18,442 nucleotides of DNA, taken from contig CAZMCN010000029.1 in NCBI GenBank assembly GCA_964564845.1, forward strand, positions 1-18,442, in the 5' to 3' direction. A program made the position numbers and the translations under genes. This document shows, in pieces, positions 13,013 through 18,442 of the stretch. The first letter of the stretch is position 1. Every line of letters starts with the position of its first letter. Below the pieces are notes generated by a model. It was given only the letters and a program-made list of their open reading frames with translations, had not been told where the DNA came from and did not search any database. The stretch is from CAYXPG01 sp964564845 (lineage in GTDB: Bacteria; Planctomycetota; Phycisphaerae; Sedimentisphaerales; Anaerobacaceae).

Positions 13013-14341
13013 ATGGAATTCGAAAAGGTGTTAGAGCAGGTAAAAAAAGATAATATAAAATTCGTTTCGCTGCAATTTACGGATTTATTAGGTCTGATAA
13101 AAGAGGTTGTTATACCGGTTCAGCGGTTAAAAGATGCCTTATATGACGGAGTCTGGTTTGACGGTTCTTCAATTGAAGGTTTTGCCCGGATACAGGAGAG
13201 CGACCTGTTTTTGAAGCCGGACGCGGCGACTTATGCTGTTGTGCCGTGGATGACTGAGAACGGTATAACGGCAAGATTTATATGCGATATTTACTGCGCA
13301 GACGGCAGGCCCTTTGAAGGTGACCCGAGATTGGTTCTCAAAAGGGCGGCTGATGACGCAGCAAAGCAGGGCTTTGAATATAACGTAGGTCCTGAGCCGG
13401 AGTTTTATTTATTCGCTATAGGCGGTGAAAAGAGGACCCAGCCGTTAGATTATGACAGCTATTTCGACCTTTCATCTCATGAGGGATATAAAGTTACCAG
13501 GCAGATAGTAGGTGCGCTTGAGAGTTTTGGGATTGAGGTCGAAGCTTCTCATCACGAGGTCGGTTTCGGGCAGTACGAAATAGATTTTAAGTATGGGGAG
13601 TGTCTTGATACCGCCGACAAGGTGCTTACATTGAAGTATTGTGCGAAAAGGATTGCAGAGATACGTAATCTGCACGCTACGTTTATGCCAAAGCCGATAA
13701 TGGGTAAAGCCGGTTCCGGTATGCACGTTCATCAGAGCTTGTTTGATATTAAGACAAAGACCAACGCTTTTTACGATGAAAGCAACCGGTACAACCTTTC
13801 AAAGATAGCTCATTCATTTCTTGCCGGTCAGATAAAACACATCAAGGCGGCCAGTGCGATTCTGTGCCCGACGGTAAATTCTTACAAGCGTCTGGTTTCC
13901 GGCTATGAGGCTCCGGTATATATCACGTGGGCGGCACTGAACCGCTCGGCTCTTTTGCGGGTGCCGAAATGGTTCAAGGGCAGGTCGGTGGCTGCTCGAA
14001 TCGAGCTTCGAAATCCGGACCCAAGCTGCAATCCGTATCTGGCCTTTGCGGTTATGCTGAAGTCGGGTCTGGAGGGAATAGCAAATAAAATGACGCCGCC
14101 TGAGCCGGTGGAAGAAAATATATATCAGCTTGATGATGAAAGCCTGACCAGCAAGAACATCGATGTTTTGCCGACGTCATTGCTGGAAGCATTGGGTGAG
14201 TTGAAAAAGGACAAGCTTCTACAGGACGTGCTTGGAGAGCATTTGTTTGAGAGATACATTGATGTGAAGGAAAAGGAGTGGGATGAGTTCAAGAAGCAGG
14301 TTACCAATTGGGAAATTGATACTTATTTAGACACTTTTTAA
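13013..14341 (+). CDS. glnA: Glutamine synthetase, type I (alpha-like)
   Basis: Makes glutamine from glutamate, ammonia and ATP as a cytosolic dodecamer. At 442 residues it matches the short GSI-alpha form (about 444 in Bacillus) and lacks the roughly 25-residue insertion of GSI-beta. Beta-grasp N-domain with FDGSSIEGF (49-57) and R59 at the position linked to feedback inhibition in alpha enzymes. Catalytic motifs: GPEPEFYLF (126-134), 'HHEVGFGQYEIDF', 'GSGMHVHQS', the NSYKRL ATP loop and 'RIELRNPDPSCNPYLA'. Y371 sits in 'NIYQL' where beta enzymes carry the adenylylated Tyr, but the surrounding text is alpha-like, so adenylylation is doubtful. GAGGA lies about 9 nt before the ATG. It stands on its own, with an acetyltransferase gene following 110 bp later. 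Confidence 0.96.
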   Translation: MEFEKVLEQVKKDNIKFVSLQFTDLLGLIKEVVIPVQRLKDALYDGVWFDGSSIEGFARIQESDLFLKPDAATYAVVPWMTENGITARFICDIYCADGRPFEGDPRLVLKRAADDAAKQGFEYNVGPEPEFYLFAIGGEKRTQPLDYDSYFDLSSHEGYKVTRQIVGALESFGIEVEASHHEVGFGQYEIDFKYGECLDTADKVLTLKYCAKRIAEIRNLHATFMPKPIMGKAGSGMHVHQSLFDIKTKTNAFYDESNRYNLSKIAHSFLAGQIKHIKAASAILCPTVNSYKRLVSGYEAPVYITWAALNRSALLRVPKWFKGRSVAARIELRNPDPSCNPYLAFAVMLKSGLEGIANKMTPPEPVEENIYQLDDESLTSKNIDVLPTSLLEALGELKKDKLLQDVLGEHLFERYIDVKEKEWDEFKKQVTNWEIDTYLDTF

Positions 14342-14451
14342 AAAGTTCGGTCGATTTTTCGATGAAGGGCGGAAAGGCCGAAATCATACTCCCAGCCGTC
14401 GCCGGCAGAAGGTATCAGAATCCAATCGTCATTTGCAAAGAGATTTGTTTT

Positions 14452-14901
14452 ATGGTTGAAATCCGCAAAGCGAGATTAAGTGATTTGGAAAGTATTGTTG
14501 CGCTGCAGATTCGGATGGCGCAGGAGACGGAGGGGTTGGAGCTGGACAGGGACGTTGTAAGCAGGGGGGCGCGGGGTGTTTTCGAGCAGCCGGCCAGGGG
14601 GACCTACTGGGTGGCCGATGAAGAGGGACGGATTTTGGGGGTGTTTCTGGCAGTGCCGGAATGGAGCGACTGGCGAAATGCAACGGTGCTGTGGATACAT
14701 TCGCTTTATGTCGTCGGCGAAGTGCGGGGGCAAAAGATTTTTAAGAAGCTGTATCTGAATTTGAAGCAGCAGGTCCAGGAATCGAAAGAACTGGCGGGGC
14801 TGCGTCTGTACGTGGACAAGCGCAACAAGTCGGCGCAAGAAGTGTATGAAAGACTGGGTATGAGCAAGGAGCACTACGAGCTATTTGAATGGCTCAAGTA
14901 A
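14452..14901 (+). CDS. GNAT-family N-acetyltransferase
   Basis: 149 residues from ATG 14452 (MVEIRKARLSDL), the typical GNAT start; an in-frame ATG at 14362 would prepend 30 residues without family character. The acetyl-CoA-binding motif A is in 'SLYVVGEVRGQKIFKKLY' (about 85-102), with RGQKIF in place of the usual R/QxxGxG/A. The C-terminal 'LYVDKRNKSAQEVYERLGM' is the usual motif B. The acceptor is unknown; it could be a small molecule or a protein amine. AGAGA precedes the start by about 9 nt. It follows glnA in the same direction and may be cotranscribed. Confidence 0.85.
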   Translation: MVEIRKARLSDLESIVALQIRMAQETEGLELDRDVVSRGARGVFEQPARGTYWVADEEGRILGVFLAVPEWSDWRNATVLWIHSLYVVGEVRGQKIFKKLYLNLKQQVQESKELAGLRLYVDKRNKSAQEVYERLGMSKEHYELFEWLK

Positions 14902-14969
14902 GCGGCGCAGGGTAAAGCCAGAGAGGAGAGGGGGAGGGATAATCAGCTATTCTTTTATTATGCGTTGTG

Positions 14970-15734
14970 TTATAGGTTTACGGGTATGCCGCGGCCTGCG
15001 AGGTATTGTTTTATTTGTTTTATTGTGTAGTTTTCGAAGTGAGTGATTGAGGCCATAAGCACCGCATCTGCGCCGCCGTCGATGATGGCGTCGTAGAGGT
15101 GTTCAAGCGTACCGGCCCCGCCGGACGCTATTACAGGTATATTGACCGCATCGGTTACGGCCTTGTTTAGCTTGTTATCGTAGCCTGCTTTGGTGCCGTC
15201 GGCATCCATACTGGTGAGGAGTATTTCTCCGGCGCCAAGTTTTTCGGCTTTAACAGCCCATTCGAGAACATCGATGTCGGTAGGTTCGGAGCCGGCCTTT
15301 ACGCAGACGTGCCATTTGCCGGTTTTTTGTTTTGAGCGGCGGGCGTCAATAGCCAGCACGATACATTGATTTCCAAAACGGCGGGCCGCTTCGGTCAGTA
15401 AATTCGGATTTTCAACGGCAGCGGTATTTACGGAGACTTTTTCTGCGCCGCTTCGCAGAAGCTCATCAATTTGTTCGATTGTTTGTATGCCTCCGCCTAC
15501 GGTAAAAGGTATAAAGACTTTTTCTGCGACTTTTTCGACAAGCTCAACGATTGTTTTTCTTGAGCGGATAGTAGCGGTGATGTCCAGAAATACAAGTTCG
15601 TCGGCTCCTGCTTTGGAATATCCGGCGCCGAGTTCGACGGGGTCGCCGGCATCGCGAAGGTTTAAGAAGTTGACGCCTTTGACGACGCGGTTGTCTTTAA
15701 CGTCAAGACAGGGGATAATTCTTTTCGTCAACAT
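14970..15734 (-). CDS. hisF: Imidazole glycerol phosphate synthase, cyclase subunit HisF
   Basis: A 254-residue TIM barrel that condenses PRFAR with ammonia from HisH to give imidazole-glycerol phosphate and AICAR (histidine and purine pathways). Catalytic D11 ('IPCLDVKD') and D130 ('VLAIDARR') are present, as are the phosphate-binding 'VGGGI' and 'ASGGAG' loops. The length is standard. The start overlaps the hisH stop by one base (TGATG), so the two are translationally coupled, HisH first. No other his genes are in the window. Confidence 0.96.
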   Translation of the reverse strand: MLTKRIIPCLDVKDNRVVKGVNFLNLRDAGDPVELGAGYSKAGADELVFLDITATIRSRKTIVELVEKVAEKVFIPFTVGGGIQTIEQIDELLRSGAEKVSVNTAAVENPNLLTEAARRFGNQCIVLAIDARRSKQKTGKWHVCVKAGSEPTDIDVLEWAVKAEKLGAGEILLTSMDADGTKAGYDNKLNKAVTDAVNIPVIASGGAGTLEHLYDAIIDGGADAVLMASITHFENYTIKQIKQYLAGRGIPVNL

Positions 15735-16345
15735 CAGCGGTTGTTCCTTTCAGCGATTTTTGCAAAGTTCTTTAGTACCTTCAATCCTGTTTCACCGCTT
15801 TTTTCGGGGTGAAACTGGACGCCATAAATATTTTCTTTTTGGACCGAGGCGGGCAGAGCAAAGCCGTAATCGGTGTAGGCGATTTTAGCATTTTTGTCGG
15901 CGACGTCGGCATAGTACGAATGAGCGAAGTAAAAATTCTTTGCTTTTGGCAGGCCGGCGAATAAATCCATATCTTCCGGCATTTCGACGAGGTTCCATCC
16001 CATGTGGGGAATTGCCCTTCCGGTCGGGATGGGTATGACCTTGCCGCGGAGTAATCCGAGTCCGTTGTATTGGCCGTACTCGCAGCTCTGGTCGAAAAGC
16101 AGTTGATGTCCGACACAGATACCCAATATAGGTTTGCCGCTTGAGGAGAAATTTTTTATTAGCTGTGCCGAAGTTCCCAAAGCAGCGACGGCGCAGCCGA
16201 AAGCGGCCACTCCGGGCAGAACAAGGGCGGCGGCTTTTTCGATTGTCTCGGCATCGCAGCTTAACTTTACGTCGCAGCCGATATAAGTGAATGCGTTGCA
16301 GACACTTTTGACATTTCCGACGTTATAATCGACAACAACAATCAT
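15734..16345 (-). CDS. hisH: Imidazole glycerol phosphate synthase, glutamine amidotransferase subunit HisH
   Basis: A 203-residue class I glutamine amidotransferase feeding ammonia to HisF. The triad is C77 (in 'GICVGHQ'), H179 and E181 (in 'QFHPEKSG'), with the 'LPGVAAFG' oxyanion-side loop. HisH more often reads 'GICLGMQ' and 'PGVGAFG', so this is a slightly divergent member, but the hisF partner settles the assignment. ATG at 16345 with no visible Shine-Dalgarno. Divergent from glmS across a 111-bp very AT-rich gap. Confidence 0.94.
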   Translation of the reverse strand: MIVVVDYNVGNVKSVCNAFTYIGCDVKLSCDAETIEKAAALVLPGVAAFGCAVAALGTSAQLIKNFSSSGKPILGICVGHQLLFDQSCEYGQYNGLGLLRGKVIPIPTGRAIPHMGWNLVEMPEDMDLFAGLPKAKNFYFAHSYYADVADKNAKIAYTDYGFALPASVQKENIYGVQFHPEKSGETGLKVLKNFAKIAERNNR

Positions 16346-16456
16346 AATTTAATTGACTATTTATTGTTGATTGTTTATTATTAAAAATGGTAATAGTTGA
16401 CCACAGAAGTAATAAAAATCAATAATAAATAATAAATTGCCAATAGTAAATATCAA
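16346..16456. repeat. AT-rich imperfect inverted repeat in the hisH/glmS divergent promoter region
   Basis: The gap is built of short AATAAT/AATAAA units. The left part (about 16350-16383) read in reverse resembles the right part (about 16419-16450), so the arms form a degenerate inverted repeat around a less repetitive centre. TTGACC (16397-16402), 18 nt, AATAAT (16421-16426) could serve as the glmS promoter. Confidence 0.4.
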
Positions 16457-18325
16457 ATGTGCGGGATAGTGGCTTATTTGGGGAAGAAGATTGCCCAGCC
16501 GATTTTAATAGAGGGGCTCAAGCGATTGGAGTATCGCGGTTATGATTCGGCGGGAGTGGGGGTTTTGGCCGGCAATGTGATAAAAATCAGGAAAACCCGC
16601 GGCAGAATTGAAGCCCTGGAGGGGATTTTAGATAAGCCAAAAGAGACTGAGACGCTTGGTATCGGTCATACCCGCTGGGCGACACACGGCGAGCCCAATA
16701 CCGTTAACGCACATCCGCATCCGGATTATACCGGCAAAATCGCCCTTGTTCATAACGGCATTATCGAGAACTTCGACACACTGAAAACCTGGCTGCGAGG
16801 GGAAGATGTTGCCTTTGTCAGCGAGACTGATACCGAGGTGATAGCAAATTTAATCGGTTATTTTTACGCCAAAGGCGACGATGGTAAAGGCGTTAAGCGG
16901 TTCGACGACCAGAACAAATTTGAATGGGCGGTTCAGCGCGGCCTTCACGAGGTTCACGGTACTTTCGGGCTGGCGATTGTATGCAGCGATTTTCCGGACA
17001 TGCTCATCGGAGCGAAAAAGGGCAGTCCGTTGATTTTGGGTGTCGGCGAAAATGAGTATATTCTGGCTTCAGATGCCGCTGCAATTGTGGAACATACAAC
17101 TCAGGCAATTTACCTTTCCGACAACGAAATGGTTACTATCACTTCTGAAGGTTTTCATACCAAGACGATTGACAATGTTACAGTGGCTAAAGATTTAAAG
17201 CAGATTGAATTTTCGCTGGAGCAGATTGAGCTTGACGGTTTTGCGCACCATATGCTCAAGGAGATATTCGAACAGCCAAAGGCGTTGAGCACCTGTATGG
17301 GGGGGCGCATTGACGTTAGAAATAATAGAATCGTATTCGGCGGTATTTCATCCTATTTGCGGGAGCTGACCCGCACCAAGCATCTTATCCTGACTGCCTG
17401 CGGGACGGCGTTTTATGCCGGTCTGGTCGGTGAATTTATGTTTGAACAGTTGGCACGGATTCAGACAGAGACCGAATATGCCAGTGAGTTTCGATATCGC
17501 AATCCCATCATTGGTGACGGCACAGTGGTTATATCAATAAGTCAATCGGGCGAGACGGCTGATACTCTTGCCGCCGTTGAGCAGGCCAAAGAGCGGGGGG
17601 CGACGGTTCTTGGGCTGGTTAATGTTGTCGGCTCATCCATTGCCAGGGCCACCGATGCCGGGATATATCTGCACGTTGGGCCTGAGATTGGGGTTGCCAG
17701 TACAAAGGCGTTTACCGCTCAGGTAGCGGTGCTGGCAATGCTGGCGATTGAATTGGGTAGAAGAAGACATCTTAGTAGTGATGAGGTGGCAAGGTACATT
17801 GAGGAACTATCAAAAATACCGGAGAAGATAAGCAGGGTGCTTGAGCAATCCGACCATATTAAGCAGATTGCTTCAGCGAATATTGAGAAAAACAATTGGC
17901 TTTTTCTCGGCAGGGGCTTTAATTATCCGGTTGCCCTTGAGGGTGCGCTGAAGCTCAAAGAGATAAGCTATATTCATGCAGAGGGGCTTCCAGCGGCGGA
18001 GATGAAGCACGGCCCGATAGCTTTGATTGTGGATGGTATGCCGGCGGTTTTTATTGCCACAGCCGGTCCGCAATATGACAAGATTATGGGCAATATTGCC
18101 GAGGTCAGGGCACGAGGCGGCAAAACCATTGTAGTTGCAACCGAAGGCGATGAAAATATTAAGCAATATGCCGACCATTTAATTGCCGTTCCCGATACTG
18201 CCGAGCCTTTGCAGCCGATGGTGACTGTTGTGCCGCTGCAACTTTTGGCATATCACGCTGCGGTGCTGCGCGGCCACGACGTTGACAAACCACGTAACCT
18301 TGCAAAGAGCGTAACGGTTGAATAG
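16457..18325 (+). CDS. glmS: Glutamine--fructose-6-phosphate aminotransferase (isomerizing)
   Basis: GlmS makes glucosamine-6-phosphate from fructose-6-phosphate and glutamine, the entry to UDP-GlcNAc and cell-envelope sugars. 622 residues (E. coli 609). The N-terminal Ntn glutaminase starts MCGIVAYLG, where Cys2 is the nucleophile; this fixes the ATG despite the lack of a Shine-Dalgarno. It contains 'HTRWATHGEPN' and 'HNGIIEN'. Two SIS domains follow (about 290-430 and 465-600) with 'TACGTAFYAG', 'SISQSGETADT', 'STKAFTAQV' and 'AEGLPAAEMKHGPIALI', and the C-terminal 'KPRNLAKSVTVE' tail. A short insertion near 'AKGDDGKGVKRFDD' (about 136-150) accounts for part of the extra length. No glmS ribozyme fits in the 111-bp upstream gap. 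Confidence 0.97.
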   Translation: MCGIVAYLGKKIAQPILIEGLKRLEYRGYDSAGVGVLAGNVIKIRKTRGRIEALEGILDKPKETETLGIGHTRWATHGEPNTVNAHPHPDYTGKIALVHNGIIENFDTLKTWLRGEDVAFVSETDTEVIANLIGYFYAKGDDGKGVKRFDDQNKFEWAVQRGLHEVHGTFGLAIVCSDFPDMLIGAKKGSPLILGVGENEYILASDAAAIVEHTTQAIYLSDNEMVTITSEGFHTKTIDNVTVAKDLKQIEFSLEQIELDGFAHHMLKEIFEQPKALSTCMGGRIDVRNNRIVFGGISSYLRELTRTKHLILTACGTAFYAGLVGEFMFEQLARIQTETEYASEFRYRNPIIGDGTVVISISQSGETADTLAAVEQAKERGATVLGLVNVVGSSIARATDAGIYLHVGPEIGVASTKAFTAQVAVLAMLAIELGRRRHLSSDEVARYIEELSKIPEKISRVLEQSDHIKQIASANIEKNNWLFLGRGFNYPVALEGALKLKEISYIHAEGLPAAEMKHGPIALIVDGMPAVFIATAGPQYDKIMGNIAEVRARGGKTIVVATEGDENIKQYADHLIAVPDTAEPLQPMVTVVPLQLLAYHAAVLRGHDVDKPRNLAKSVTVE

Positions 18326-18347
18326 CTATTTGCTTTCTGGTTTTCTG

Positions 18348-18442
18348 TTATGGATTTCCACTTAATTGGTTCATTGGAGATTGTCCCATAGCCGCCGGGA
18401 TATTGGGCAATTGCTCACAAATAGGGCATTTATATAATCCCG
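18348..18442 (-). CDS. Possible 3' end of a reverse-strand gene (zinc-ribbon-like CPIC)
   Basis: One reverse frame is open from the window edge to TAA at 18350-18348. It encodes about 31 residues beginning 'LYKCPICEQLPNIP' and ending 'QLSGNP'. The CPxC pair suggests part of a zinc ribbon. It would be convergent with glmS, 22 bp away. An open frame this short may be chance. Confidence 0.3.
   Translation of the reverse strand, partial: GLYKCPICEQLPNIPAAMGQSPMNQLSGNP

Noticed and set aside
14362..14451. 30-residue N-terminal extension of the GNAT protein from an upstream ATG
   Set aside because: The GNAT fold begins at MVEIRKA (14452) and the extension shows no matching feature.
16346..16456. 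glmS ribozyme upstream of glmS
   Set aside because: The gap is only 111 bp of AT-rich repeats with no ribozyme-like GC stems or conserved core.

Overview
The window looks like ordinary chromosome of a Planctomycetota bacterium, most likely of the Phycisphaerae (Sedimentisphaerales/MSBL9-like). The main clue is the partial secreted protein at the left edge: a Sec signal, an N-terminal 'YSGG-G' start and a run of GLUG repeats leading towards a LamG-like domain, a style I associate with that group. Several genes have weak or absent Shine-Dalgarno sequences and GTG starts occur, which fits. No rRNA, tRNA, CRISPR array or insertion sequence was seen.

Layout. 1-1018 (-): partial GLUG-repeat secreted protein. 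1291-3876 (+): clpB disaggregase. 3909-5738 (-): biotin-dependent carboxyltransferase carrying its own biotinyl domain, with a terminator-like, possibly attenuating, leader upstream. 6120-11854 (+): an accessory-looking cluster made of a TetR regulator with a double operator, a methyltransferase/ATP-grasp fusion, a DksA/TraR-type protein with a degenerate zinc finger, an ATP-grasp/M20-peptidase-like fusion, and a 26-residue lysine-rich peptide with a strong Shine-Dalgarno, closed by a terminator. 12106-12855 (+): biotin protein ligase. 13013-14341 (+): type I glutamine synthetase. 14452-14901 (+): GNAT acetyltransferase. 16345-14970 (-): hisH-hisF. 16457-18325 (+): glmS. A possible partial reverse-strand gene lies at the right edge.

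How the genes relate. Housekeeping genes flank the cluster. The biotin ligase could load the biotinyl lysine (K574) of the carboxyltransferase about 6 kb away. Glutamine synthetase sits near two glutamine users (HisH and GlmS).

The 6.1-11.8 kb cluster is the candidate for an undescribed system. It has two D-Ala-D-Ala-ligase-like ATP-grasp domains, each fused to a different partner, plus a modified zinc-finger protein and a tiny basic peptide. The M20-like domain keeps the HxD motif and one active-site Glu but appears to have lost most other metal ligands. I infer amino-acid or peptide ligation chemistry, perhaps on a peptide or protein carrier. The substrate and product cannot be read from the sequence.
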